Source: Cordilura impudica (taxonomy: Eukaryota > Arthropoda > Insecta > Diptera > Scathophagidae). Taken from it: a DNA stretch of 64,000 bases. The translations under genes and the position numbers were made by a program. The stretch covers positions 302,305,344-302,369,343 of the forward strand of contig OY821517.1 in assembly GCA_963682025.1 (NCBI GenBank), in the 5' to 3' direction. The notes beneath the pieces were generated by a model that was not told where the DNA came from, made no database searches, and saw only the letters and a program-made list of their open reading frames with translations. Shown piece after piece: positions 1 to 11,860 of this stretch (positions are counted from its first letter, which is position 1; every line of letters begins with the position of its first letter).

Positions 1-625
1 AAATAAAATAAAAAAATTAAAATAAAATAAAATAAAAAAAATAAAATAAAGTAAAAAAAAAATTACAATTAAAAAAAAATTAAACAAATAAAATTAAATA
101 ATATAAAATAAAATAAAATAAAATAAAATAAAATAAAATAAAATAAAGCAAAATAAAAAGAAAACAAAATAAAATAAATTAAATTAAAAAATTATATTAA
201 AATAAAATTAAATAAAACAAAAAAATTAAATGAAATTTAAAACAAAATAAAATAAAATTATATAAAATAAAACAAAATAAAATAAAATTATATAAAATAA
301 AATAAAATAAAATAAAATAAATAAAATAAAATAAAATAAAAAAAAATTAAGTGCAGTAAAACAAAATGAAATAAATTAAAATCAAATGAAATCAAATAAA
401 ATAAAATAAAATGAAATATAATAAAATAAAGTAAAAAAAAAAAAAAAATAAAACAAAATGAAATAAGATATAATAAAATAAAAAAACATAAATAAAATAA
501 AATAATATACAAAAAATAAAATAAATAATAAATAAAATGAAAAAATAAATTAAATTAAAATCAAATAAAGAAAAATAGCTAAAATAAATAAATAATATAA
601 AGTATAATATAATCAAATAAAATAA
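1..625. repeat. (AAAAT)n-type low-complexity block
   Basis: Irregular runs of AAAAT/AAATA pentamers with scattered single-base interruptions. Open frames across it encode only Phe/Leu/Ile/Tyr-rich strings and are composition artefacts. The block continues off the left edge of the window, so its full length is unknown. Confidence 0.9.
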
Positions 626-1565
626 CGATATGTTCTCGTAATGTTTATCTTTAAGTTAATTGTCCGAAAACAACATATTTCTGCTATTTGATGTTTTTTA
701 TTAATAATCATACACATTACAGAGTGATGTGTGAACGAACGACCACGAACAGCTGAATGAGTAACAATATTATAAGCAATATTTTCTAAGGAATTTCTGA
801 GCATTTTTTAAAAAAATCGTCATTGAGGCAGTATTTCAAGCATGTCACATAATAACTTTTAATAACGATATTTTTTCAAGATACGTCATTAGTTATTTAT
901 GTAGATGTAGTTTTTTTTTTGGCTAGAAATTATGCGGAACTAAACATGAGAGAAGACATGTATTTCGACCAACCATCACTACATTCTATCTAATGGTTAC
1001 AATTTCATAAAAGTTTGATTTTATGATATCATAGAAAAAAAAACTCGTAGTTTTGGAGAATTTGCTTATCATTCTGGCTTATCGTAGAGCTTCCTTAGAT
1101 CACATTTAATATCATGCTTCACAGAGTACAGTATAGTAAGACGGAATATAATAGTTTTTTAAAGAAATCTTAATAAATAAAATTCTAGTTCGATAGAAAA
1201 CAAAAGCATATATCTGCCTGTAAATTTTTATGGTTCCAGTGAAGTTAAAAAATTGCATGAATTTTTTTTAAATATGCTTACATAATATTTGTTATAGATT
1301 AACGAGGTGCTGTAGTCAAACGAAATAAATTTGAAAAATAGTATAAATCACTAATGTATGCAAAATTTTTCATATTTTTATTTAAAATACTAATATTAAA
1401 TCTACGCATTTTAAAATGAAAAATGTGGTTTCTTTCATACTCTTTTCAACAAAACAAAAATTGAGTGTTTAGTAGAATTTTCAATACCGTAGCAAAACTC
1501 ACAATAACTATTTCAAAATCCAGAAAAAGAGTTCAAAAAAATTTCACTTCTTTTTTGCCGATTAT
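626..1565. other. Unannotated AT-rich stretch
   Basis: I see no coding, repeat or RNA signal here. It separates the pentamer block from the first HINE repeat. Confidence 0.6.
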
Positions 1566-2176
1566 TATACCCTATACCACTATGTGGTCAGGGTATAATG
1601 ACTGTGCGGATGGTTGTAACTACCAAAAATATTTAAGCTAGACCCATCTTTAATTATACCGATCAACTCAGAATAACTTTGTGCGTCGATTTAGCGATGT
1701 CCGTTCCTTCGTCCGTCTGTGTGTCCATGTAAACCTTGTAATCAGACTACAGGTCGCAAATATGAACGTATTTTGATGAAATTTGGTATGTAAACTTCTA
1801 TCGAAATATCATATAGGTCTCGGTCAAATTGGGTTTGTGTATATTTATTATATCCATTTATGAGTAGTCCAAAAATAAACCCCATAGGACAATTCTTAAT
1901 CATAGCCTCCATATGAAGCTGATTCCCAATCTACAGTTAAATCTATTAAAAAACAAAAAAAATTACACAGATATTTCTCATATTTATTTTGTATGTGTTT
2001 TTGCCAAAAATAAGTGAGGTTACCAAATATGGTCAGGATTGGTCCATTTTTCGAGCTAGTCCCCATATATGAACTTTTTCTTATCCAAAAGCAAAAAAAT
2101 TGCCACTCAAATTGGTTTATGTTTATTTTCTATATCTAAATAGTCGGTCTAGACCGACTAAAGTTTTCTTACTTGT
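1566..2176 (+). mobile_element. HINE (INE-1/DINE-1-like) copy 1, diverged
   Basis: Starts with ATACCCTATACCACTATGTGG and ends with the palindrome AGTCGGTCTAGACCGACT followed by a CTTACTTGT tail. The conserved GATTTAGCGATGTCCGT core lies near 1690. This copy is shorter than the usual ~780 bp and has several internal losses, so it is older than the copies at 25-42 kb. Confidence 0.75.
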
Positions 2177-2339
2177 TTTTTTTTTTTTTTTGAAAATTTC
2201 TAGTTTTTCTGTTTTTGCTCATAGGTTGTGAAAAATCCTAAATTAAAACTTTGTAAAAATTAATGTGGGATGTGTTAAAATAATAGATGATTTTGGCATA
2301 CAAAAAAAAAAAAAAAAAAAAATTAAGAATTCACATTTT

Positions 2340-3895
2340 TTTAAAATAAAAATTTTACGTTTTATTGAAAAAATTCATTTTATTAAAAAGTACCATTTAT
2401 TAGAAAATTAAATCTTATTAAAAAGTTGCTTTTATTAAAAAAGTACCTTTTATTGCAAACTACCTTTTTTTCAAAAAGTACATTGTTTTCAAAAAGTAGC
2501 TATTATTAAAAAAGTGCCATTTATTAAAATAGTACGTTTTATTAAAAAACTACATTTTATTGAAAAAGTACATTTCATTAAAAAGTACCATTTATTAGAA
2601 AATTAAATCTTATTAAAAAGTTGCTTTTATTAAAAAAGTACATTTTATTGAAAAAGTACCTATTATTAAAAAAGTACCTATCATTAAAAAAGTACCTATT
2701 ATTAAAAACTACCTTTTATTAAAAACGTACCTTTTATTAAAAAAGTACCTTTTATTAAAAAAGTACCTTTTATTAAAAAAGTACCTTTTATTAAGAAAGA
2801 ACTTATTACACAAAATTACCTTTTATTAAAAAAGTACCTTTTATTAAAAAAGTACCTTTTATTAAAAAAGTACTTTTTATTAAAAATGTACCTTTTATTA
2901 AAAAAGTACCTTTTATTAAAAAAGTACCTTTTATTAAAAAAGTACCTTTTATTAAAAAAGTACCTTGTTTTCAAAAAGTACCTATTATTAAAAAAGTTCC
3001 CTTCATTAAAAAAGTACGTTTTATTAAAATAGTACCTTTTATTAAAAAAGTATCTTTTATTAAAAAAGTACCTTTTATTAAAAAAGTACCTTTTATTATT
3101 AAAAATACCTTTTATTAAAAAAGTACCTTTTATTAAAAACGTACCCTTTATTAAAAAAGTACCTTTTATTAAAAAAGTACCTTTTAGTAAGAAAGAACTT
3201 ATTACATAAAATTACCTTTTATTAAAAAAGTACGTTTTATTAAAAAAGTACGTTTTATTAAAAAAGTACCTTTTATTAAAAAAGTACCTTTTATTAAAAA
3301 AGTACCTTTTATTAAAAAAGTACCTTTTATTAAAAAAGTACCTTTTATTAAAAAAGTTCCCTTTATTAGAAAAGTACGTTTTATTAAAATAGTGCCTTTT
3401 ATTAAAAAAGTATCTTTTATTAAAAAAGTACCTTTTATTATTAAAAATACCTTTTATTAAAAAAGTACCTTTTATTAAAAAAGTACCTTTTATTAAAAAC
3501 GTACCTTTTATTAAAAAAGTACCTTTTATTAAAAAAGTACCTTTTATTAAAAAAGTACCTTTTATTAAGAAAGAACTTATTACACAAAATTACCTTTTAT
3601 TAAAAAAGTACCTTTTATTAAAAAAGTACCTTTTATTAAAAAAGTACTTTTTATTAAAAATGTACCTTTTATTAAAAAAGTACCTTTTATTAAAAAGTAC
3701 CTTTTATTAAAAAAGTACCTTTTATTAAAAAAGTACCTTTTATTAAAAAAGTACCTTTTATTAAAAAGTACCTTTTATTAAAAAAGTACTTTTTATTAAA
3801 AAAGTACCTTTTATTAAAAAAGTACCTTTTATTATTAAAAATATCATTTATTAAAAAAGTACCTTTTATTAAAAACGTACCTTTTATTAAAAAAG
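2340..3895. repeat. 18-bp minisatellite array, left block
   Basis: Tandem units close to AAAAAAGTACCTTTTATT. Every ~380 bp a variant unit ending in ACTTATTACA followed by CAAAATTACC recurs (2801, 3197, 3575), often with nearby GTACCTTGTTTTC and TTATTATTAAAAATACC variants, so the array has a higher-order repeat. Translations of it (for example repeated NKRYFF) are meaningless. Confidence 0.92.
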
Positions 3896-5275
3896 GGCTG
3901 AAATGCACTTTGTCGGGCTGCGCCTATCCTAATCAAAATCACTCGCTGATTACGAAAATCGATACCAGAGAGGGGGAAAATGCCCCTGGGCGGGCCCAGG
4001 GGCCCGCAAAAAGTGACCCCAAATTGCGAAAAAATCATATGGGTACTCAAACTTCCGGGAATTTTATAGGGATCAAAAATAACAAAAAAAATTTTTTGGC
4101 CGTGGTCCCAGGTGTCCCCAGGCCCCCCCTTAAAATTGGGGGCCTGACCCATTATATAAGTGTGGGTATTCAAATGAAAGAGCACATTGAGAGGATTAGG
4201 AACTTTGACTAATTTTTCCAAAAATTTTAGAGGAAATGCCATATTTTCGGACATTTTAAGAAAACAATTTTAATTTTTTTCCAAATTTTAAAAATTTTTT
4301 ATCATCTTTTTATATCGAATGCGAAAAACAGTAAGGAAAAAATACAGGGAATGTTTTTTTTGCAACCAATTTTGCGGAAAATTCAAAATTTTTAGCCTTT
4401 TACGAAAAATTTTAAAAAAATTCTGAAAATTGCCAAAATACTGAACAATTTTTCTTTCTACAGTTTTCCCTAAAAACTGAAATTTTTTTTTTTTTTACAG
4501 AAAATTAAATAAATTTTACAAAATGTCTGCTTTTTTAGTATGGGAAGACATTTTTTTATTCTTGTGACTTACGCAGGAAAACTTTATTCAGCGAAGCCAC
4601 CTGCCGCGTCCTACTGGAGGAGAAAATCCTTAAGCGCGGCCGCAGGCCGCCACGCACAAAAACTTTAGTATGGGAAGACATTTTTTTATTCTTGTGACTT
4701 ACGCAGGAAAACTTTATTCAGCGAAGCCACCTGCCGCGTCCTACTGGAGGAGAAAATCCTTAAGCGCGGCCGCATTCCGCCACGCACAAAAACTTTAGTA
4801 TGCGAAGCCAGCTGGCCGCTCTAAAGAAAGTGTTTTTAATAAAACAAAAAAAAAAACTGGTTGGACCTGTCCATCGTACAAACATTTTTTTCCGCATTTT
4901 CGCAAAATTTAAAAAAAAAAACAACAACAGTATCCAAAAATTATTCCATTTTCTTAATGCTCTCGGATTGCCCTTTCATTTGAATACTCACACTTATAAA
5001 ATGGGTCAGGCCACCAATGTTAGGGGGGGGCTGGGGACACCTGGAACCACGCCCCCAATTTTTTTTCTTTTTTTTTATCCCTATCAAATTCCTGGAAGTT
5101 TGAGCACCCCCATGATTTTTCCCCAATTTTGGGTCCCTTTTTGAGGCAACCTAGGGCCGCCCAGGGGCATTTTCCCCCCCTCTCGTATCGATTTTCGTAG
5201 TCTCCGGATTAATTCCAGGAGGGGGTCATTTTTCATTTTTTTTTCGCGGTGCGCCCGATAAAGTGCACTTTTGCC
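3896..5275. mobile_element. Long-inverted-repeat DNA transposon inside the array
   Basis: A 1,380-bp insertion, GC-richer than its surroundings. The left arm (about 3896-4215) is matched in reverse complement by the right arm (about 4955-5275): left GGCTGAAATGCACTTTGTC, right (reversed) GGCAAAAGTGCACTTTATC. It is flanked on both sides by TAAAAAAG (3888-3895 and 5276-5283). Removing the element plus one flank restores a perfect array unit, which supports an 8-bp target duplication. No transposase is visible, so it is non-autonomous. The 8-bp duplication would fit the hAT or P superfamilies, but the TIR was not recognised. The arms differ at many positions, so they are not recent. Confidence 0.8.
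4536..4795. repeat. 130-bp direct tandem duplication, CpG-rich
   Basis: Two near-identical 130-bp units begin at TTTAGTATGGGAAGACA (4536 and 4666), and a third unit starts at 4796 and diverges at once. They contain GCGGCCGC and CCACCTGCCGCGTCCTA, the most GC-rich sequence in the region. The units differ mainly by AGG versus ATT after GCGGCCGC, so the duplication is recent compared with the arms of the surrounding element. Confidence 0.85.
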
Positions 5276-6170
5276 TAAAAAAGTACCTTTTATTAAAAAG
5301 TACCTTTTGTTAAAAAAGTACCTTTTATTAAGAAAGCACTTATTACACAAAATTACCTTTTATTAAAAAAGTACCTTTTATTAAAAAAGTACCTTTTATT
5401 AAAAAAGTACCTTTTATTAAAAAAGTACCTTGTTTTCAAAAAGTACCTATTATTAAAAAGTTCCCTTTATTAAAAAAGTACGTTTTATTAAAATAGTGCC
5501 TTTTATTAAAAAAGTATCTTTTATTAAAAAAGTACCTTTTATTAAAAAAGTACCTTTTATTATTAAAAATACCTTTTATTAAAAAATGTACCTTTTATTA
5601 AAAACGTACCTTTTATTAAAAAAATACCTTTTATTAAAAAAGTACCTTTTATTAAAAAAGAACATTTTATTAAGAAAGAACTTATTACACAAAATTACCT
5701 TTTATTAAAAAAGTACCTTTTATTAAAAAGTACCTTTTATTAAAAAAGTACCTTTTATTTAAAAAGGACCTTTTATTAAAAAAGTACCTTTTATTAAAAA
5801 AGTACCTTTTATTAAAAAAGTACCTTTTATTTAAAAAGTACCTTTTATTAAAAAGTACCTTTTATTAAAAAATTACCTTTTATTAAAAAAGTACCTTTTA
5901 TTTAAAAAGTACCTTTTATTAAAAAAGTACCTTATTTTTAAAAAAGTACCTTTTTTTAAAAAAGTGCCTTTTATTAAAAAATTACCTTTTATTAAAAAGT
6001 ACTTTTTATTAAAAAAGTAGCTTTTACTAAAAAAGTACCTTTTATTAAAAAAGTACCTTTTCTTAAAAAAGTACCTTATATTAAAAAAGAACCTAATATT
6101 AAAAAGTACCATTTATTAAAAAATTACCTTTTATTACAAAAGTATCTTTTATTAAAAAAGTGCCTTATAT
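5276..6170. repeat. 18-bp minisatellite array, right block
   Basis: Same unit and orientation as the left block. The ACTTATTACA marker recurs at 5338 and 5680 (342 bp apart). Subtracting the 1,380-bp insertion plus target duplication, the distance from the last left-block marker (3575) to 5338 is about 375-383 bp, so the higher-order period runs straight through the insertion site. Confidence 0.9.
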
Positions 6171-7260
6171 TTTTCATTTTATTAAAAATTTGCCTTTTCT
6201 TAAAAAATACTTTTTCTTAAAAAAGTATATTTTCTAAAAAAAATTACACTTTCTTAAAAACTAAGTTTTCTTAGAAAAACACATTTTCTTAAAATGTACA
6301 TTTTCTTTAAAATTACCTTTTGCTAAAAAACACTTTTTCGTAATAAAGTATCGTTTCTTATAAAAATAAATTTTCTTAAAAAGATGTTTTCTTAAAAGTT
6401 GCATTATTTATCTTCAAAAGTACTTATTTTTAAAACTACATTTTCTTTAAAAATTATATAATTTTTTAAAAAAACTACTTTTTCTTAAAAACCATATTCT
6501 TAAAAAAGAAATTAAATTTTAAAATTATCTTTCTTAAATGAATATATTTTTTTAAAGTAAATTTTCTTAAAATGCATACAAAACAAGACTTAAAAAGGCA
6601 AATTTGATTAATAAATAAAGTTTGCTTTCAAGAGTACATTTTCTTAAAAAAGTAATTTTTCTTTAAAAAGTAATCTTTGCTTAAAAAAATACTTTTTTTT
6701 AAACCACATTTTCTTAAAAAATAAATTATTTTTTAAAATTATTTGCCTTAAAGGAATATGTTTTTTTTTTAAATACCTTTTCTTAAAATACATTTTTTAA
6801 AAGGCAAATTTTATTAATAAAGTAAATTTTGTTTCAAAATTAGCTTTTGTTTTGAAGGTGAAGTTTCTTTCAAAAATAACTTTTCTTAAAAATTTAAATT
6901 TTTTTTTAAATTAGCTTTTCTTAAAACAGACATTTTGTACATTTGTTTTCAAAATTATCTTTTCTCTAAAAGTAGAATTTCAAAAAGGACCTTTTCTTAA
7001 AGAAGAACGTTTTCTTAAAAAACATCGTGTGTTAAAAATTTTCCTTTTGTTAAAAAAAAATTTTTTTTTTTAAATATTACCGTTTCTTAAAAAGCCGTTT
7101 TCTTAAAAAAGTAAATTTTTTTTAAAACGGTATCTTTTCTGAAACGAATTTTTTTGTTAGAAAAGTACCTTTTGGTAAAAAAGTAAGATTTATTAAAATA
7201 GATTACCTTCTACTAAAAAATATTAAAAGAGTACTTTTTATTAAAAAAATAATTTTTAAA
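6171..7260. repeat. Degenerate edge of the 18-bp array
   Basis: Units remain visible as TTTTCTTAAAAA and AAGTA motifs but drift strongly in length and sequence towards 7260. This is typical of the unhomogenised edge of a satellite array. Confidence 0.75.
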
Positions 7261-7895
7261 AATATCTGTGTTTAAAGACGTATTGATTGTAAAATTAATT
7301 TTAAGATACAGGGGGAGAGTATCAAAATTTCGATAAAGCTAAATTTAATGCTCTTATCTGCTTTTGTTTTAATCTAAGAAGCTTTTTTGGAGTGACTTTT
7401 AAAACAAGATTTATATCTATATTCTTATTATAACAATTTTGAATTAAACTACGGAATTTAACATAATTTATGCTTATTTATATATTTTATTGCCGAAATA
7501 GTTCGGTGCTTTAAGAAACGACAGGTAAGCGTTAAAACCAACAGATCAGAATATTGAGCCTTATAAAAATAGACCTCTTTGCAAAGTCTATTGTCCTTAA
7601 TAAGCAATATGACCTCGGTATTGAAATTTTTGCAATAATATATGTTAACTGCAAACAAATTAAAAGAAAAAATTGCCGCGAAAATGTCTTTCCTTTCCAA
7701 AGAAGAAAAAAAGATTGAATTTCACTTAAAGTGTAATTCCGTATGTCTGTCAAAATTGTCGTTTTATATACGATTCATAATTTTTGCTATTTCGTATGAC
7801 ATGATTCTTAATTTGTTTTTTTTTTTCAATTCATCTTTATTTGCAATCTATTTTACAAAAATTAAAATAACAAGCAAATCTTATAATAATTATAA
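7261..7895. other. Unannotated AT-rich stretch
   Basis: No family recognised. Short overlapping frames on both strands at 7458-7899 (74-86 codons) lack any domain and look like chance. Confidence 0.5.
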
Positions 7896-8272
7896 CTAGC
7901 AGATCCCAGCCCTCGAAATTCGAGTACAAATTCTAGGAAATTTTATTTTTTCATTAAATAAAGACCCTAAAAGTATGCTAATCAATTATAGCCAATTCAC
8001 AAATCAACACAAAAAACATTCTCATTTCTATTGCAAACACATTAACAAATTTAATAAACACACACATAGCATTGTATAATTTCATGTATGTGTTAGTAGC
8101 AAATTTAAATGCAATTTACTCAAAATAAAGGAAAAAATTTAAAAATCTGTAAATCTGCAAAACGGCTAAAAAGAAATACCTTTCAAATAATATACGTTTG
8201 GTCAAAATCGGGATAAAGCGGTAGAACAAAACATCAGTCACAAGAAATCGCCTAGCCTATTAATATTATAGA
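7896..8272 (-). mobile_element. Non-autonomous Helitron, copy A
   Basis: On the minus strand it begins with TC at 8272-8271 (TCTATAATATTAATAGGCTA) and ends with CTAG at 7899-7896. The hairpin CTCGAATTTCGAG lies about ten bases inside the CTAG end. It sits between A (7895) and T (8273) with no target duplication. These are the hallmarks of canonical Helitrons: 5' TC, 3' hairpin plus CTRR, insertion into AT. There is no Rep/helicase coding, so it must be moved by an element elsewhere. Confidence 0.85.
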
Positions 8273-8329
8273 TTAACTAAGATACTGAATTCCAATGAAC
8301 TCAGTAAACAAAATATTAAAAGAAAAACT

Positions 8330-8805
8330 TTCATTATTTACATATTTACATTTTCTAAAGGGTAAAGGGTATATGGAAACTTTGCAACCTTTTTATTTCA
8401 TCACTATCATCTAAGAAATTTATAGCTAATATGTTTGGGTGATTGCTAAGTCTATTAAGATATCTTTTGCTAAAACTGCTAATTTCATCTTTTACTTTTG
8501 GAATTTTAAGATCATTGTGTATATTATTATTAGTTATAAACCAGGGTACATTTGTTAATATTTGTAATGTTTTTGATTGATATCTCTGCAAAATTTCAAT
8601 GTTTGAATTGCTGGTAGTCCCCCACAGCTGGATACCATTAGTCCAAACTGGCTTAAGAATGGTTTTATATAAGATTACTTTGTTTTCTAAACTTGACACT
8701 GATCTTGGACCTAACAGCCAATACAATCGTCTCGTTTTAATATTTAATTGCTCACGTTTCTTTTTAGCATGTTCCTTCCATGTAAGTCTTCTATCAAGAA
8801 GACTT
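8330..8805 (-). pseudogene. LINE (jockey-type) reverse transcriptase, C-terminal fragment
   Basis: A 123-codon frame (8726-8355) reads LYKTILKPVWTNGIQLWG and then a RYQSKTLQILTNVPWF block, the conserved region C-terminal to the reverse transcriptase of jockey-clade non-LTR retrotransposons. Just upstream, out of that frame, RLTWKEH and KKKREQLNIKTRRLYWLLG can be read, so the fragment reaches about 8805. A related, longer copy lies at 39.3-40.8 kb on the same strand. The 5' part (endonuclease and RT catalytic motifs) is missing, as expected for 5'-truncated insertion. No clear poly(A) tail or target duplication was found. Confidence 0.75.
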
Positions 8806-9651
8806 TAATTTGAGAATTTACAAAATTAATTGTTAAAAATAAAGTTATATGTTTCATATATTTTTTAACTGTTAATTAATATTAAACAATTATTTTTTTT
8901 CTTTTAATATTAATCTTTTTTTTTTACTCTGTTTTTCTTTCGCCACAAGCCGTGTTGTATTTTAATATGTTTTGTCATATCAAAATAGAACCTGTTCTAA
9001 TTGAAAAATTTACATGTGACTTTCCACATGTATTGTACATAAACAGTGTTTGAAAGGGGTCACACGATGTGTACAAATTCTATGTGCTAACATCATAAAA
9101 AAAAAAACACAAGCAAAACACATCGTGTGGTAGCAACTTTAGTAACATGTGAAATGAGATCTTCAAGTTTTTGTTGCCTGGAGATTTGTTAACATCATAT
9201 TATGAGTTATATTAATTTAAAACTATGCTCTTCCAAAGCTCATGTTTAGGATATCGTATAATTGTTAGAACATTATTAATTGTTTTTTTTTTTTTTTTAA
9301 TATTTTCAGTTGCTGTTTTTTGGCCAAACTTGTCACAAGGTACGTAAAGGTTTTGTTTTACGTTTGGTATTTTTTAGTGTTTTGTTTCAAAACTTTAGTA
9401 GAGCTTTGAAGGAGTTCATTGCTTAACTAAATTTTAAATGTTGTGTTACTAAAACAACGATATAAATATTGTATTTAATTACAAAATACGAACGTTCTTG
9501 GAATTTCTGAAATGCACAACATTTTGTTTATTTGTTTATACATATTTACACATAAACATATGTGAGTATGTGTTCCTATGTTTTAGTCAATAGCAAAATA
9601 ATATATATATATATACATTCTTAAATACATATGACATTTGTTTTTCTAAAC
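8806..9651. other. Unannotated stretch with a small inverted repeat
   Basis: CACACGATGTGT (9061) and ACACATCGTGTG (9118) form an inverted pair flanked by ACATGTGA-like blocks (9013 and 9148). It may be a decayed MITE of ~150 bp. A (TA)n run lies at 9600. Otherwise nothing was recognised. Confidence 0.4.
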
Positions 9652-9653
9652 TA

Positions 9654-10959
9654 ACGGGTGATTTTTTTGAGGTTAGGATTTTCATGCATTAGTATTTGAC
9701 AGATCACGTGGGATTTCAGACATGGTGTCAAAGAGAAAGATGCTCAGTATGCTTTGACATTTCATCATGAATAGACTTACTAACGAGCAACGCTTGCAAA
9801 TCATTGAATTTTATTACCAAAATCAGTGTTCGGTTCGAAATGTGTTTCGCGCTTTACGTCCGATTTATGGTCTACATAATCGACCAAGTGAGCAAACAAT
9901 TAATGCGATTGTGACCAAGTTTCGCACTCAGTTTACTTTATTGGACATTAAACCAACCACACGAATGCGTACAGTGCGTACAGAAGAGAATATTGCGTCT
10001 GTTTCTGAGAGTGTTACTGAAGACCGTGAAATGTCGATTCGTCGCCGTTCGCAGCAATTGGGTTTGTGTTATTCGACCACATGGAAGATTTTACGCAAAG
10101 ATCTTGGTGTAAAACCGTATAAAATACAGCTCGTGCAAGAACTGAAGCCGAACGATCTGCCACAACGTCTAATTTTCAGTGAATGGGCCCTAGAAAAGTT
10201 GGCAGAAAATCCGCTTTTTTATCGACAAATTTTGTTCAGCGATGAGGCTCATTTCTGGTTGAATGGCTTCGTAAATAAGCAAAATTGCCGTATTTGGAGT
10301 GAAGAGCAACCAGAAGCCGTTCAAGAACTGCCCATGCATCCCGAAAAATGCACTGTTTGGTGTGGTTTGTACGCTGGTGGAATCATTGGACCGTATTTTT
10401 TCAAAGATGCTGTTGGACGCAACGTTACGGTGAATGGCGATCGCTATCGTTCGATGCTAACAAACTTTTTGTTGCCAAAAATGGAAGAACTGAACTTGGT
10501 TGACATGTGGTTTCAACAAGATGGCGCTACATGCCACACAGCTCGCGATTCTATGGCCATTTTGAGGGAAAACTTCGGAGAACAATTCATCTCAAGAAAT
10601 GGACCGGTAAGTTGGCCACCAAGATCATGCGATTTGACGCCTTTAGACTATTTTTTGTGGGGCTACGTCAAGTCTAAAGTCTACAGAAATAAGCCAGCAA
10701 CTATTCCAGCTTTGGAAGACAACATTTCCGAAGAAATTCGGGCTATTCCGGCCGAAATGCTCGAAAAAGTTGCCCAAAATTGGACTTTCCGAATGGACCA
10801 CCTAAGACGCAGCCGCGGTCAACATTTAAATGAAATTATCTTCAAAAAGTAAATGTCATGGACCAATCTAACGTTTCAAATAAAGAACCGATGAGATTTT
10901 GCAAATTTTATGCGTTTTTTTTTAAAAAAAAGTTATCAAGCTCTTAAAAAATCACCCGT
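9654..10959 (+). mobile_element. Mariner element, DD41D (rosa-like), complete
   Basis: A 1,306-bp element with terminal inverted repeats: left ACGGGTGATTTTTTTGAG, right (reversed) ACGGGTGATTTTTTAAGAG. It is bounded by TA on both sides (9652-9653 and 10960-10961), the Tc1/mariner target duplication. It encloses one uninterrupted transposase gene, and an AATAAA lies just after the stop. The intact frame and well-preserved TIRs suggest it is young. Confidence 0.93.
9767..10852 (+). CDS. Mariner-type transposase, DD41D, apparently intact
   Basis: 361 codons with an ATG start 113 bp inside the left TIR. It would bind the element's TIRs and cut and paste it into TA sites in the nucleus. The N-terminal half (residues 1-120) has the helix-turn-helix pattern of mariners (TNEQRLQIIEFYYQNQ; later LCYSTTWKILRKDLG). 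Catalytic aspartates are D159 (ILFSDEAHF), D252 (WFQQDGATCH) and D294 (LTPLDYFLWG). The last two are separated by 41 residues, which is the DD41D signature of the rosa lineage first described from tephritid flies, rather than DD34D of classical mariners. No stop or frameshift is present, and length and ends are what a working copy would need. Activity is inferred, not shown. Confidence 0.93.
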   Translation: MNRLTNEQRLQIIEFYYQNQCSVRNVFRALRPIYGLHNRPSEQTINAIVTKFRTQFTLLDIKPTTRMRTVRTEENIASVSESVTEDREMSIRRRSQQLGLCYSTTWKILRKDLGVKPYKIQLVQELKPNDLPQRLIFSEWALEKLAENPLFYRQILFSDEAHFWLNGFVNKQNCRIWSEEQPEAVQELPMHPEKCTVWCGLYAGGIIGPYFFKDAVGRNVTVNGDRYRSMLTNFLLPKMEELNLVDMWFQQDGATCHTARDSMAILRENFGEQFISRNGPVSWPPRSCDLTPLDYFLWGYVKSKVYRNKPATIPALEDNISEEIRAIPAEMLEKVAQNWTFRMDHLRRSRGQHLNEIIFKK

Positions 10960-10961
10960 TA

Positions 10962-11860
10962 GAAATGTGTATGTATGTTTGCAGCATGTTTGTCTCATAA
11001 TTATATCATATTCTTTTCTATTTTTTAATTATTTTTTTTTTAAGTTATTATTTAAATTTATTGCTCATATTCGCTCACATAAATTTCATTGAAAAAACAC
11101 ATATTTCATTACTTCAACTTACAGCTTTGTTGTTATTTGGTGTTGTATTTAAAAATACCATATAGAGATTAAGTTTAGGTTCGTTGCTCTCTGAAAATTA
11201 ATTTTGTAACAAATATGTTTTTTTTTTATTACTTATATGTTTTGTTTAACATGATAATGTATTCCATATCCAATAACTATACGGCTAAAAATAGCGATTG
11301 TGTGAAACATGATCCATTATTTATTTAACTTTTGGATTCTTTTAAAAATGCCAAAAATTTATTCAAATTAAACAGCAGAATAATAATAAAAACATTTTAA
11401 GATTAATATATGCAGAATCTAGTTTCTGTGGAGAGACTGTTGACCCAAATACTATGGTGCACAATTAGAGTACTAATAAGCCAAAGGGCAGAAAATTTCA
11501 TTTTCGGATATTAAAAAAAATTGTGTTTATTTTGAGGATATTCAAAGATTTGAAAAATAAGGGTTGAAATATTTATTTTGCAAAAATAAATGATACTAAA
11601 GACATAAATATTGATTTTCAATACGACAACGTTGATAGAACTTTGTACTATAAAATATTTAGAACATTCCTCACTAAACGCACTAAAAACTTTATATTTT
11701 CTTGATAACAAGTTTTCTTGATAACAAGGCGCCTAAGGCACTCATTGAATCATATTGCCCGTACAAATATATGTATATTCCGATGTAATTTCTAGTTTTA
11801 CATTTAAAATACAAAATGTTATTTTATCACGATTATAACTTAAGTCCATCTTGAAGCTAC
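10962..11860. other. Unannotated AT-rich stretch
   Basis: No repeat family or coding signal recognised. A 66-codon minus-strand frame (11711-11511) has no recognisable domain. Confidence 0.5.

Noticed and set aside
3844..5350. 114-136 codon frames over the long-TIR transposon
   Set aside because: They appear mirrored on both arms on opposite strands, as the inverted repeat predicts, with no domain.
3690..6112. Lys/Asn/Phe-rich frames (NKRYFFNKRYFF)
   Set aside because: An 18-bp tandem unit is a multiple of three, so any frame stays open; composition artefact.
2340..6170. Regularly spaced repeat that could suggest a CRISPR array
   Set aside because: Units are tandem without unique spacers, the DNA is clearly eukaryotic and no cas genes exist; it is a minisatellite.
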